From Epinephelus fuscoguttatus (Eukaryota > Chordata > Actinopteri > Perciformes > Serranidae): a stretch of DNA of 64,000 bases. The notes beneath the pieces are model-generated. The model ran no database searches and was not told where the DNA came from. It saw nothing but the letters and a program-made list of their open reading frames with translations. Position 1 is the first letter of the stretch; the number at the start of each line of letters is the position of its first letter. The DNA is taken from assembly GCF_011397635.1 (NCBI RefSeq), contig NC_064772.1, forward strand, positions 16,445,035 through 16,509,034, written 5' to 3'. Of the stretch, positions 49,623-61,000 are shown in pieces. The position numbers and the translations under genes were made by a program.

Positions 49623-52101
49623 CTGATGCAGTATATTGACAGCATGTAGTACAGAAAAATATCCATTATTCCCTCCCTCACATCATCACAATAATCATCA
49701 TTTACAGTAATCATGTCATTATGGTGATTGGGCGATAATATTAAATCTCATCAACCAATCAACAGCTATTAAATTAGCCACTTAGAAGCTGACTCTAATG
49801 TAATTTACCTGTTACTTGATGAATAAATGTTAATTACTGCCTGCAGTATTTAAACTGACAGAGCAGAGTGTCAATAGTCTGCTCAATAGACTACAGCAGA
49901 GGTTTACCATTGCAGGAGACAGTGAGAGTCAACTCAGGTACTCCTCAGCTTTACACACGCTTCTCTGCAGAAATCAACTAGAAAAAAGGAATACTGCTCA
50001 TGACAATTAGAGCCTTCTCCCTCGTCATCAGACCTGTGAAGATGCTAATAATGGCAGCCTGAATCTGAAATATAAACATGTGGACACAGCAGTCCCCATA
50101 TCAAACATAATTCATGATCCACAAGCTACGTGCTCTGATGGCGAAAAAACGATGTATTTTCATGTTTTATGCACATTTGAATTGCTTTTACAAGATCAAG
50201 ATGGTACGTCCTCGCTTTTAAAGCGAAAAGCTGTCTCCGCCATGAGCTAGGCCGGCTTCTCCTCTCCTTCTTTGCTATTAATTATTTTCTCTGTGGCATG
50301 TGTTTGTTTGGTTGGTGGGGGGTGTCAACAGCGATGCACACACTGTCAGGACTGTTGACAGGCTCGGAGAATTATCTAGCTTCACTGGAAATATTCTAGA
50401 CTGCAGGCTCTGACAACCGTAAATTATGCCTGTGGAACAATGTGTACATGCAGGCTTTGAAGTGGAGACAAAAGCATAAACATTATTACAAATGCATTAA
50501 TTCATTCAAGAGTATGATCTGGTGTTTCAGGGAGCCGCAATTAGGTGTCCATCTACTGAGAGTTCATCCATTCCGCACTGTACGGGCCTTCAATGTGAAC
50601 TTTTACCCTGTAATTCTGCGCTGACATCGTCATTATCAAGTCAATAACATTTTCATTGTTGTGTGCATGCATCTGACTCCACAACTGAATACTGTATAGA
50701 TCTTTGAATTGGGTGGTGAAAATGTTCGAGAGTTTCTCGCAGTTTAAACTCAAATGTAGCGTATAGAAGAGAAAGAACTTTTGTGTTTTATGCGGCCTCC
50801 CCTATATCAAAACAAAATACTTGTTGTTCAGGTCAGAGAGAACAAATCATAAGGCTGGAGAGTGTGATTGAGGAAGGAGAGGTGGAGAACAGAAGCATGA
50901 GTGTTTGAGTTTTAAGTGGGGTGATGAAAAGTGTGTCTTTGTTTTTTTTTTTGTTTTTTTTTGGTTTGGGCTCTGCAGGGGCGCAGCAGGCTCCCTGAGA
51001 GAGAGTCTGAAAGGTTGGGTGACAAGTGCCTCCCAAACATGCACAGACACACACTGAAACATGGAAACACACATATATTGTGAATAATTTTACCAAAAGC
51101 TACAATTTTCCAAGTGGGATGATGCAAATGAGCGTTATGAGTGTTGAAGCAGGAGAAAAAAGGGGGTGTTTAGCATAAAGCAGACCTGACTAGCGGAGCT
51201 GGAGTATTGCTTTCATGAATAAACAGAGCTCTGGTGTGACTCCACTAGGTGTTGCTCATTCAACAGTTTTAAAGTCAGCTCTTGATCATTGTTGAAATAT
51301 CAGTACATAATAAGCTGCTCTACAAGATATCTTCTTTTGTGTGTGTTTGTGCATCAGAGTGTTTGTTACCTGCTGTCCAGGCTTGATTGGTGACAGCGTG
51401 ATTCCCTGGGTGTTGATGACAGGCAGGATCTGATTGCCGATCACCGTGGCGATGATCTGGCCTTGAGCGTTGGTCAGAAGCTGAGGTGTAATTGGCTGTA
51501 CCTGCAGTGCTGGGTTGCCACCCCCTGATTGGCTGGAGGGCCCTGCAGAGTTGGGCATCAGTGGGATTGTTCCAATTATCTACAAAGGGGGTAGAGAGGA
51601 GACGAAATCAGCTGGGCAGTTTTAAAAGGAAGATGGAGCAGTGAGGGTAAACGCTACTGGAGGTATCAGTCTTAATGATCTCTGCTGGCTGCGAGTCTTT
51701 TTGTGGCTTTTTGCATGAAACAAAGCACAAGCCGGCCATTTGTGTAATGAGGTTAATCAGAGTGTTAAAATCAGTCTGTGTGTATTTTTGAGAGACAAAC
51801 ATGCACAAGTGTCCACTGATCATCTGTCACTGAGGTGGTTTTACAGGCTTGAGCGAGTGAAGCCAAAGCAGACTGCTGGGAGCGCACTGCAAAGGTCAGC
51901 GCTGAATACCTGTGTGTGTGATGGTGCACACCACTGACTGTATTATCCATCACCAGGCCAAGACCGGGATGAGTGTGCGTATGTGTGACTGTGTGTGTCT
52001 AAGTGTGTTTGTGCCTAAGTGTCTTTGTCTGTCTCTGGTGAGAAGGAGTGAGGCTGCTGAGAGACACAAACCCCCATTTCACCCTCTCTCTCTTACACAC
52101 A

Positions 52102-52153
<52 letters not shown>

Positions 52154-55100
52154 CAGAGAGGATGAAGTGGAAAGAAAGAGCAAGAAAAGAAACAATAAGG
52201 GGGAGAAAAGAGGAGCATCAGAGAGTGAGACAGGACCCTGTGTTTCTAATTCAACTCTCAGGGTCCCAGGGGTACTTCACCCCTCCTCCACCCCCCCTCC
52301 AGCCCATGCTTTCCTCTCCTCTGTGGCTGTAATCAGGAAGGGCAGATCAAAGGGGGCGGCAGAGTGTCACTGCAGCGTTTTAGCTCTCAGAGCTGCCAGA
52401 GTGTGGCCAAGAGTGGCGCTTTAGGGGGGACTTAGCGCCTCTTCACTATGATGAAGGTTAATGTCATCTGGGGACTGGTTCTGAGCAGCCGTCGCCCCGT
52501 CCCCCCGCTGACATCGCTCCTCCACCAAGCCTCATTACACCGGAGAGCAGCTCAACACGGATGAGACGCCCATCATTCCAAATTCTGTTATTTGGCATCT
52601 GGGCAAAGAGCTGCTTTTGCAAAAATTGCAACTCTCCTTCTTTAACTTTACATTTTAGTGCAAGATTCTAAACCTCAACACAAAACTACAAACAGCTTCT
52701 ACATAGCATTAACTGAGCCTCGTCTGCCTCCCTAGTCCCTATCGTCACCAGTGATGTGTTTCAGTGCGTGGTCCTCCTCCCCCTCCTCTCTCCCCCCGTC
52801 TCTTTGACATAATAGGGAGGGATCAGCGAGAGAAAGGTGGGCCGACAATCTGTAATTCATCCCTGCCACGGCTCATTTGCTTACGTTGCTTCGCATTAGG
52901 GGAGAGATAATTTATCTCTCTCTCCGCGCCGGCTTTACAAATTCGCTGTAATGCTCTCCTGCCACTTAGCATATTTTATTGCCCTGCCTGACGCTCTTGT
53001 CTCCGGAGTCCCACTGATCCCGCTTTGCATGCCACTGTGGCAGGGAACTTGTTCCGCTCAATTATTCATCGTCATTGGACTAAGTGGTTGTTCTATAAGC
53101 ATAATAAAAGAGCAGGCAACTGACAGCTTAGCTCTCATCCCTGTCCCACCATGCATCGCCTCTCCATCTGACTATCTCGGGCAGATGTTTCATGGCAGTG
53201 TCTCACAGCTCTGCTCGGGCTGGACGAGTTCTTGGTGTAGTCAACTGTTGGAGCGCTAATTTATAGACAGAAGGGACTTTATTATTCACTTTTCTAATGG
53301 GAAATATTGACTTCATTAATGCTAAGGTTTACAGAGCAGGGCCATCATTTATGAAAGTGTAGGCTGGGTATCAAACCGCAGTACTCGTTGAGTACTACAG
53401 CGTGTCTGCAACATCAAAAAGGGTTTATTATTGAAATTATTTCAACTTTAGGAATTCTTTTAATAGGAATTTTCAGATCTAAGTCAAGACATGTCTTTAA
53501 ACTTTAGCTTATATTTCATTTTGGCATTCATTACGTTCATCATTTAACACTGATGTATTCGTCAGTTTGAAAACATGTTTATATTCTCCTAATTCCTATC
53601 AACAGATATCTGCATATATGTGCATAAAGAAAGATTTTGGTACAGGAAACGTTCTGGTTTCTGTTTTTAGTCTGAGCAGTTTTGACCAATCACGTTTGAG
53701 CTGCAGGTAAACAGCCTGTGTAAAGAGCAAAAGAAGTGGAAAGCACTCGATCTTGAAATGTACTGGCTATCGTCTGATGACAATTTAGCTTTTTATTACT
53801 TTTTAAAAATATATCTGTATTCATATGCAGATATGATCGGTGCACCGAAAAGGAAGTCTGGGCCCACATATCTGCTGTCTACACTGGAACCCCTAAACTA
53901 TTGAGAATGTATAGCTGCAGCCACATTTCGTTTAGGCGTACATGACACCCCTACAAACAACACCCACAACCACACAAGACAAACCCACCAATGTGAAGGC
54001 TATTTGAACCCTGCTACAATGCAACATATTAGTTAACTAGTCCATACTTGGGGATGTGTTATGTATAGAGGAATAAGACATCAAAAACAGTATATTAGAG
54101 AAGATGCAAAATCAGAGCACTGTAAATGCACTGTGTAATAAATATTAATGTAAGACAAACAATGCACACTGTATTTAGAAACATGCTTTATGGCAAAATA
54201 CATGGAGCATAGTTTTGGCTGACAGCACAGAGGCACGCACGTGCAAGGGGCTGTGTGCGGGCACACAGGTACACACATACAGGTTTCGATCTGCAAGTGT
54301 TGGAGATAAAGGCTTCCCAGCCAAACTGTGGTCCCAGCGTGCATGCGCAGCTCACGCCGCTGATGGTGCGCACAGCATGAATGGGTAGTGGACAAAAACG
54401 TGAATATAAACAGTAGAAATGTGGGAAAAATGCAAAAACGGCATTGTGGCTGTCTGCACATGACCAAGATGAAAGCCTATGTAAGTTCAGAGAAGTAGGT
54501 CAAAGCAGTGAGGAGGAAAACGGACGATGACGGACGGATGGAGGGATGGACGGACGGAGGGAGGGACAGAGGTTTCTCCATTTAATAGTAAGATAAATGG
54601 GGCCAAACACAGCAATAATCCACCTTATAATTAATTATGCATGAAGACATGAACCATAAGTAATGAGATGTAACCCCAACCCTTACCCTAACCTTAGCCA
54701 CCTTAATTTTACCCTTACACTTCATAGCTAGCATTTTCATCAGGGGGCTGACGTGTAGGTTTGTATGTTTGTGCATAAAAATGCTTCTAGGCAGCTTTTT
54801 AAAAGAAGTACAAACTTATGCAACACTTCTCTAATATTTAAATCTCAACTTACTTCTGTGAGACAACAGTGACTAATGGTAGCAATTGCCAAGTTACTGG
54901 TTTTCTTCTTCTTAAAGCTGAAACACATCAGGCCTGGCTCTAAATCCTTCAGGTTATGTACACCAGTGAGATTACTCTTACGAAGGCTGCACAGCTAAAA
55001 TTTGGTAAATGTGTGCTTTCAAACCTGCAGTACTCCAAATCAACCAGCACTCTCTGGACAAAAAGTCCAAGTTTGATGGTGACATGCAATCATTTCCATT

Positions 55101-58011
55101 TCTTAAGGTGCAATTTCATTGTGCCGCTGTTTCATAAATAAGCAGCTTTTAGGACCTCCTCTAATTCACTGCTCTCCTCAGTTATCTTTCAGTTTGTTCT
55201 CCTTTATTTGGCTTCCTGTGTTTGCTTCCCACTCTACTTCGTATGGCATGTGAGTAACGTGCCTCTCTCCACCCAGCAGAACTCATTAAGATTATGCTGC
55301 TCTTGTTTCCACAGAAATGTCATCTCATCTCTCCAGCCAGGGCAATCTGTGTCTTTAGCCATGGTCGCCAGGCAATATCTCTGCCCATTTTCTCTCCTCC
55401 ACTGTTCATGCGGTGAATTGAGACCCGAGAGGGAAAATGTTTGGGAAGTTTGGACTCGTGTCAACACACAAGTCCAAAAAAGCTAACATTCAGAGCAAAT
55501 CAAAGGCTAAAACAGCAGACTCATAATGGTGCACTGGACAGAAGATATTTCCTGGGTAGGGTGGCAGGTATTTCCTATCCATTCAACAGCCTTTGTTTTA
55601 TTTTCTCAAATATACAAGATGCAGATACAGTAAAGTAGATTACAGTGATTAGTTGTTTATTTATCCAACAAAATGTCAAACATTAGCTGGCTGCAGCATC
55701 TAAACACAAGAATGTGCTGCCTTTCTTTGTTTTAAATCATTAGAAATGTAGTATCTTTGGTTTTTGGAGTGTTGGTCGGACAAAACAAGCAATCTGGGAA
55801 CTTGTAGAGCATCGACACAATAATTAATACTGAAAATAATCAATAGCTGCAGCCTCACAGTAGATTTACAATTACAAGGGTAACAGCAGTTTACACTGTG
55901 GTTACACTTGATCTAAGGGCTAGAAGCTTCCATCAATACAAAGGGCACACTTGCTTTGCAGGTTAACCGTGCATGTGTTCTTCACCTGTTGTTCTCTGTA
56001 TTAGCGCCAACAGCATCCACCCTAAGGGCCAAACTCTCACCAAAGACTAGCAACGCTGAGAGTAAGGGGGGTGGATAGCCTGACCACCCAAATTCAAGGA
56101 GGAGAGGGTTTCCATACACAGAGCTAAGGCAACTGGGTTTACCAAACTGGGGTTTGCCACACACACAGACCATTTCAGTGTGTCTAAACCTGCTAAGACA
56201 GACGGTGCTCTCCAAGAAACAGCCCTTAATGTCCTCATTTCCCAACACCGTTTTACTGCCATATTGAAGCTGTAGGCAAAGTGAGAATTTGCACTGAATA
56301 GAAGATGTTCACAAAAATGCCACAGATTCACAAAGGGGAAAAAAAAAATCAGGAGTGAGAGTGACTTAACAATATTCTGGCTTTTATCCACAGCCTTAAT
56401 CACTGTTGTAGAGGCGGTGAGGATAAAAGAGCCTCATTGATTCTCCTTGGAGAATAAAAAGACTGGGGCCAATATAATTAAGGTTTAAAAACATATTGAA
56501 CTCCAAACGTCCATCAAACCCGGCACTTTTCAAGGTCCCCAGAGCTCTCGCTTATGAAAAGGTCTTTTGACAGAGTTGTAGAGGAAATTAAGAGGTCAAA
56601 GACAGTATATCGTGTTTTAAATTCAAGAAATGGTGACTTTTACTCATGGAGCCCAGTGATGATAAAGATTATTCACTAAATTCCAATGAAACACTACACT
56701 AACGGATAAAAGCAGTTCTTTTGTAAATACACATCATAATTGAATAAAAGCTGCCTCCTGCTTTGTAGCTTTTCCATGCTGACATAAGTTCTCAGAGTGT
56801 GTCTGGTGGACCTCCAGCCTTGTTTGAGGTATGTATTAGCCTGTATAATCTCCTCAGTGCAGGGGGAGAAGGAGGGGCAGGACCTTCTGATATGGTAGTG
56901 CATGTTTCAGAGCCCTCTGTCTGAATAATGCTGTGGAATAATGAGGTGGGGAGCAAAGGCTGTAGCCCACGGCTTTGACCGTCTCTGTGACCTGATTATG
57001 TCAGGGACTGTCAGCCGCCAAGACACTACAAAAGCACAGAGCATCCCATCAAGTCCATATCCACAGTGATCTGTCCCCAGTGCTCCAGGCACCTTGTGAG
57101 CCAGGGAAGTCCATACTGTCTCATTAGCGACGTTTAGCATCAAGCGCTCGCACATGGACAACACTTTACTGACTGACTCATTTAACAATGAGGCATGGTC
57201 ACGCTGGTGGAACTGAAACCTAATTTCAGCAGGCTAAATGTCAAGTTTAACAAATACAACCAACTGTTTTTCTTAGTGCTAAGACATGTCACCCCCCGCT
57301 TCCCTTTCACCATGTTTATGTTAAGTCTACACTAAGGACAGTGCAAGTGTTAAAAGATGAAACAGGGGTTAAGGTAAATAACACAGAGTGGCATGAAAGG
57401 GCACATTGTCCATACAATTTTCCTTTAATATGTGCTGTGTGCACCTGCGATAAGATGATTCATTAGATAAGGTCCCACAATGACAAGCATCATCGTTCAA
57501 GCCTCTGGCTACTGATGGAACAATTCTGCAGCCACCCTGTAAATATGACAAGGTCAGCGTTTTACTGCGACAGGCGCATGCGGATAAGAGAAAGAAAGGC
57601 TTTGTTTATTCCCAAAAAGCTTAATATATGGTGGGCTGGTTACTAGAGTGTGGCTTCAAGTGAACACACAGACCCACCACTAGAAATCTATGAGAAAAGA
57701 TCAGAAATACTATACAAATGTTTTATTTGAAGCTGCACATTTGTACATGATAGATGGTCCGGCAACATCTCTTACAGATCTGCTACCAAGGAAACTGTAG
57801 TATTTAATTAGCTGTATGTGTAATACATCATTCAGAAAAGTGTTTTTTTTGTGTTGGCGCCCACAGTACTCACCTGTCCTTGTGCATTGGTGACCAGCTG
57901 TCCAGTAGCTCCTTGCAGGTTTGACAGGGCGTTGCCGAACACCTGAGAACCGGCAATGGATCCCATGGCTGCTGCCGCTGCTACCGCCGCCTGGCTGGCC
58001 AATGGATTCAG
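35592..58011 (-). CDS. pou6f2: POU domain, class 6, transcription factor 2 (partial; last five coding exons)
   Basis: This gene encodes a nuclear homeodomain transcription factor of the POU class 6 family, expressed in neural and retinal tissue in vertebrates. The join is complement(35592..36099, 43050..43218, 49427..49580, 51370..51579, 57874..58011). It is 1179 nt, giving 392 residues plus TGA, and the frame is kept across every GT-AG junction. In window-local numbering, residues 1-46 are Ala/Gln-rich and 47-116 are a hydrophobic activation region (motifs VQPITPQLLTNAQGQ, TQGITLSPIKPGQQ). Residues 117-168 are Ser-rich, and about 175-282 form the POU-specific domain split by a 36-residue insert at 225-260. 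Residues 306-368 are the homeodomain, with recognition helix VWFCNKR carrying the POU-typical Cys. From recall, the order and sequence match human POU6F2 closely. Adjacent yae1 supports POU6F2 over POU6F1. The 5' exons, including the Gln-rich one, are not in the window. Confidence 0.95.
35980..36110 (-). promoter_or_regulatory. pou6f2: Alternative 3' splice sites controlling the POU-specific domain insert
   Basis: Two AG acceptors lie 108 nt apart. The distal one abuts position 36099 and follows a pyrimidine tract (ttttttctcaattctccccag). The proximal one abuts 35991 and follows ttttatatcctgccag. The spacing is exactly 36 codons and both give an Arg at the junction. Mammalian POU6F2 has the same two isoforms, in which the inserted form has altered DNA binding; that is family knowledge, not seen here. 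Confidence 0.85.
40157..40190. repeat. (TTA)n microsatellite
   Basis: Imperfect TTA/TAT triplets. Confidence 0.85.
40940..41050. repeat. Relic of an interspersed repeat
   Basis: The block ggtgacccctaaaggggtcc, then ccagtttgggaacatgttg, resembles the end of a repeat also hinted at near 14.98 kb (ggttcccaac). Confidence 0.4.
43050..43218 (-). CDS. pou6f2: pou6f2 coding exon D (first part of POU-specific domain)
   Basis: The exon is 169 bp. It completes the Asn codon from exon C (VSNPQT) and then encodes the start of the POU-specific domain: EVDGVNLEEIREFAKAFK, LGLTQTQVGQALS, YSQSAICR. It ends in phase 2 (AG|). The acceptor is ...attatag and the donor CTGCAG|gtaagagc. The last Arg codon is completed by either of two acceptors in the terminal exon. 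Confidence 0.96.
44820..46175. repeat. Minisatellite, ~57-bp unit with higher-order order, interrupted
   Basis: Units follow the pattern CTTTTTGTGGTACTATCCC, then GCTGGAAATGCAGCGATGTC, then a GTAAAAAACAACCG tail. About six and a half units lie at 44820-45195 and about eight at 45680-46175. Distinct subunit types recur in the same order in both halves: the variant 'cactattc.a.caggaga', then a 'ctgctggaaatgcagcgatgtcttgg' type, then 'gtctggaaa.gctgcaatgtttcaataaa'. The middle is an unrelated insert. Confidence 0.9.
45195..45680 (-). mobile_element. Transposon-like insert within the minisatellite
   Basis: About 485 bp of non-repeat sequence with imperfect inverted ends: ctggtagactcacaagtcag, and on the other strand ccaggtagtctcgccaccag. 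It holds a 115-residue minus-strand frame with MDAERFNSVLSNVC and HKIVEMKDLQRLCL. This weakly resembles the start of a RecQ-like helicase core, without an intact Walker A motif. It is probably a nonautonomous element with a captured fragment. Confidence 0.45.
46262..47254. mobile_element. TIR DNA element (~1 kb)
   Basis: The left end TAGGACTGCACAAAATATTG and the reverse complement of the right end (TAGGGCTGCACAGTTTCAGA) form imperfect inverted termini of the GGGCTGCACRATAT type common in fish. There is no transposase frame. Confidence 0.6.
48285..49000. repeat. Interspersed repeat cluster
   Basis: Contains blocks typical of teleost repeats: gggacagttcactgaaatt, then ggcattacaccgatatctca with atgtgagactaaatatcgcc, and then family Y copy 2. 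Element boundaries are unclear. Confidence 0.5.
48785..48985. repeat. Dispersed repeat family Y, copy 2
   Basis: Co-linear with 1840-2090 in the same orientation, in a pou6f2 intron. Confidence 0.5.
49427..49580 (-). CDS. pou6f2: pou6f2 coding exon C (Ser-rich linker)
   Basis: The exon is 154 bp. It enters in phase 0 and leaves in phase 1, and encodes LPQAQQGQTG to SVGQLVS followed by one base of an Asn codon. It carries a low-complexity serine run (SSSSSTSSSSS). The donor is AGCA|gtaagtgt. The acceptor tccag is immediately preceded by a (TG)n microsatellite, so the branch-to-acceptor tract is a simple repeat. Confidence 0.92.
49584..49620. repeat. (CA)n microsatellite abutting the pou6f2 exon C acceptor
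   Basis: About 18 CA units; on the minus strand (TG)n runs directly into TCCAG|exon. Confidence 0.97.
51122..51129. promoter_or_regulatory. Perfect octamer (POU/Oct) motif
   Basis: ATGCAAAT in a pou6f2 intron. It is a consensus POU-domain site; function is not shown. Confidence 0.35.
51370..51579 (-). CDS. pou6f2: pou6f2 coding exon B (activation region)
   Basis: The exon is 210 bp, phase 0 at both ends, encoding 70 residues beginning IIGTIPLMPN and ending SPIKPGQQ. The acceptor is ...ccctttgtag and the donor CAG|gtaacaaac. The exon is symmetric, so skipping it would keep the frame. The repeated TNAQGQII motif also occurs at the end of the previous exon, suggesting an ancient internal duplication. 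Confidence 0.94.
52095..52151. repeat. (CA)n microsatellite
   Basis: About 28 CA units with one interruption (acaaacac). Confidence 0.97.
52790..53265. promoter_or_regulatory. Candidate conserved noncoding element in pou6f2 intron
   Basis: A repeat-free block with balanced composition, unlike the AT-rich flanks. It contains TAATTCAT, GAGATAATTTATCTC (a near-palindrome) and CTCATTTGC motifs. It has no coding frame with splice support. Inference only. Confidence 0.3.
54517..54566. repeat. GGAC/GGAT/GGAG tetranucleotide run
   Basis: Imperfect tetranucleotide repeat (gacggacggatggagggatg). Confidence 0.85.
55640..55860. repeat. Probable interspersed repeat relic
   Basis: ttttggagtgttggtcggac followed by aaaacaagcaatctg resembles 139-175 in this window (ggaaatgttggttggacaaa) and a repeat common in fish genomes. 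Confidence 0.4.
57874..58011 (-). CDS. pou6f2: pou6f2 coding exon A (Ala-rich transactivation segment)
   Basis: The exon is 138 bp, phase 0 at both ends, encoding 46 residues from LNPLASQ to LVTNAQGQ. The acceptor reads ...tcctcaccag and the donor CAG|gtgagtact. It contains a short polyalanine run and the FGNALSNLQGATGQ motif. It is the most 5' exon that can be supported here; the preceding exon must lie to the right of the window. Confidence 0.92.
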
Positions 58012-61000
58012 CTGGTGAGGACATGGTGAGAAATCATTTGTCAAAACTGCATCATCACTCCTGCTAATGTTTATTAGTGTAATTAAAGTTCCTAAAAAAA
58101 AACAGGGTTAGGAGAGCTTGGTGTGGGGGGCTTCATTGTTACAGAGGCCAGAATAGGCTAGCTGCAGAGGGGCCTATATAGTCCAGCAGACTGGGCTATG
58201 CAGTCCATCATACAGTTCCCAGAGGTCTTTGCTCCTGGACCCAGTGGGAGGCTCGAGGGTAGGGAGGAGCAGTGAGAACGGGAGGGTGGTTGTGAATAAG
58301 TGGCCATTTTACCACTCTAAGTGCTTCCTCTGGCCCCCGGGGCTCCCTACAGGCTGAGCCGAGTCTCTCCACCCGCAGCAACGGCCTTTCACAATAGAGC
58401 CGAGCAGTGTGGCCATGCATCACTGTATCGCCAACCCCTTCAATACACTTCGACTAAGAATTCCTCCTGCGTCATAATGCACTAGCACACTGCTACTTTT
58501 GAAGGAGAGGAGGGTTAGAATGACCATCTTTACCCCCGCTGTAATGGACTCATCTGGTCTGGCCTGTGGTTGTGAAAAGAGGCTCCTTGCATCGGGGACA
58601 GGTTGTAGAGCCCCGCCACATCGCCAAGATTACCCATATAAATCAAGCTAACCACTTATTAGGGGGCTGAAAATGCACTGCTGATTTGGTTGTAGTGCAG
58701 CAGAGCAAAGTCTTATTAGGTTGAGTAAGTAGATCAAAGACCAAGAAGAGATAGGAGACCTCCCAATTACTCAACAGAATAGAGAAATAATAGAAACACT
58801 GCTAAGAAGCAGGCTGCCTCCTCCCTGCTGCTAATACTGGTTGGAAACATATTCAAACAAAACTGCTAAAAATTAAAAGTACAGTTTAAAGAAAAGGTTT
58901 CAAATAAAGCATTGCATGTTTTATACACTATTACGTTCATATACTGTAAAGAAATCTTTTCCTAAAGCATCAATGTTTCCACACTCTGTGCTCTGCGGGG
59001 AATTCAGCGTTGTTCATCTGAAATCATTCGGTTGCCATTCATCTTTTATCTTATCCCACCACCATATATTATTACACTTTCTGAAATCAAATGATGAAAA
59101 AATGCCACAGAGCGATCAATACTTTTTCATTGACAGTAAAGGTTAAGCACATTAAGAATGACACTGCATTTGTCTTATGAAATCATATTTCATGTAGGTG
59201 GCCTCAAATTGGCCGTGATTGATATTGCCTCCCCTCGTCTGAAAGTCATCCAGTTTTTCCTCGATAATCGCAAGATTGTCTTTTATGTGTCCAGCGGTTG
59301 TCCTTCGGAAATCCGGATGTCTCAAATGTTAGAGAAGTACAATCCTAAGTCTGACTTTATATGCAAAAGTAACAAGATTACAGAACGTCAGTCAATCTGC
59401 AACATTTGATAGTCAGTTCCCTAACCTTTATGTACTACAGGATATGGAAGATAATTTAGGTGCTCCAACACACAAGGTAAACTGATATATATGTCAATTA
59501 AATTCAGAGATCAACAGTAGAAGATGCATGGTGATGTTTAGAGCTAAAAATATTACCCAAGTAATACAGGGTTTCTGTTTGGAAAAAATGGAGCTGGTCT
59601 TCATGAACTGTAAGATTTTAATTCATGATATGGCACAGGATTTATTCCAAAATATGTGATTCTAATAATATTTACTGATGTTTGATCCACATCAGAGAGT
59701 TTACTTTTGTAACTTGTAAAATACTCTGCTGCAGATTCTCCTAAAGATGCATCTTTAACAAACTTTCCTTTACCCAGTATGCTTTGCTAAATAGCACAGT
59801 TTTGATTTGTTTAGAGATCTGATTAATCTGACTACAATATACATGGATGAAACAATAACTGTTATTCAGTCTGGTTAATAAAGCAATTGGTTTGGTTTGA
59901 TGCAGTGACCATGATGCAAAGTAAAATGTCATTTTCACTATTTAGCACGTAATTTACGTGTGGTTTTGCAAACATTTTATATATAATATATATTTTTTAA
60001 ATAATATGTGAACATATTTCAACCATGTCACCCCATAACTTATATTTTGATAAATGTACAAATCGTTGTTTTATACATTTTGTTATTATTATCATCATCA
60101 TCACAATTGCCAAAATGTGCACACACTGTGGTGATAAATACAGATTAATTATGGTCAAAAACAGCAAAACTAAAATTGTGTTGTAAGAGACAGAGAAAGA
60201 AACAATCTTTTTCTCCACTCAATACAAATGTGAAGTGATACTTTTGTTTTTGAAAAGCCTTTACAATCAGCTGAAAATGTTTTTAAAAAGAGCAGCAGAA
60301 AAAGGCAGCAACACAACAAAGCTGACACATCTTGCAGTGCACATTGACATTTTAAAATATGATTTAAACAGCGAGAGTTTCAAATTTTCAGGTATCACAA
60401 TTATATATCAGGATAAATTTAGCAAAGACATATTAAAGGAAATATAATGCACATTAACACATGTATCTTCAAAATCTTTAAAGTGACGGACTTTTCTTTA
60501 GACAGAAAGTGCTGAACTGGTTCTCAGCAGATAATTCCCCCTTCACTTATGACTGGAGAAGTAGTAGTTGAGAGGGTGAAATAAAACCTTGACCAGCTGC
60601 TCTGGTAGTTTTGTGAATATAAAATACATTCTTAAGTGTTGATAAAGGGGGGGTCTTTGAGCCAGGTTGGTAAAAAAAACGAGTATTATGGATGTTGTGA
60701 TGGTGAATGGGGACACAGAGAAAAGCCAACACGGCCAGTTAAACAGAGTTAAAAGGAGGCTACAGATCAACACACAGATAATGTGATCTGCTTGGGTGAG
60801 CACACCCAGAGTCTCCCTGAAAATCTGCTGTGCTTGGTGTCATTGTGTGAGTGATGGGTTGTTGGAGAAGCTTTCAGATTTATTTGAAATATTATCATTG
60901 TGTTTCATTCGATGATAGCCCTTTCAGGTGCTATGTTATTCTGGTAAATCTAGGTGAAAAGAGAGCAGGCTTTATTGCTGCTGCATCTTCCTGGCACTGG

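Larger units (their letters stand above)
49581..51369 (-). other. pou6f2 intron with (CA)n at the acceptor and an octamer motif
   Basis: About 1.8 kb. Its 3' end, in gene orientation, is a (TG)n tract directly against the exon C acceptor. A perfect ATGCAAAT lies at 51122-51129. No coding sequence is seen. Confidence 0.6.
51580..57873 (-). other. pou6f2 intron; candidate conserved noncoding DNA
   Basis: About 6.3 kb. It contains a (CA)n at 52095-52151, a GGAC/GGAG-rich run near 54517-54566 and a relic repeat near 55.64-55.86 kb. GC-richer repeat-free blocks at 52.4-53.3 kb and 56.4-57.25 kb contain several TAAT-type motifs and resemble conserved noncoding elements. No exon is supported. Confidence 0.5.

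Noticed and set aside
49297..49720. Several overlapping frames around the (CA)n at 49.6 kb
   Set aside because: They are products of the microsatellite and shadows of exon C.
51912..52424. 170-codon plus-strand frame
   Set aside because: It is driven by a (CA)n repeat, with no splice or family support.
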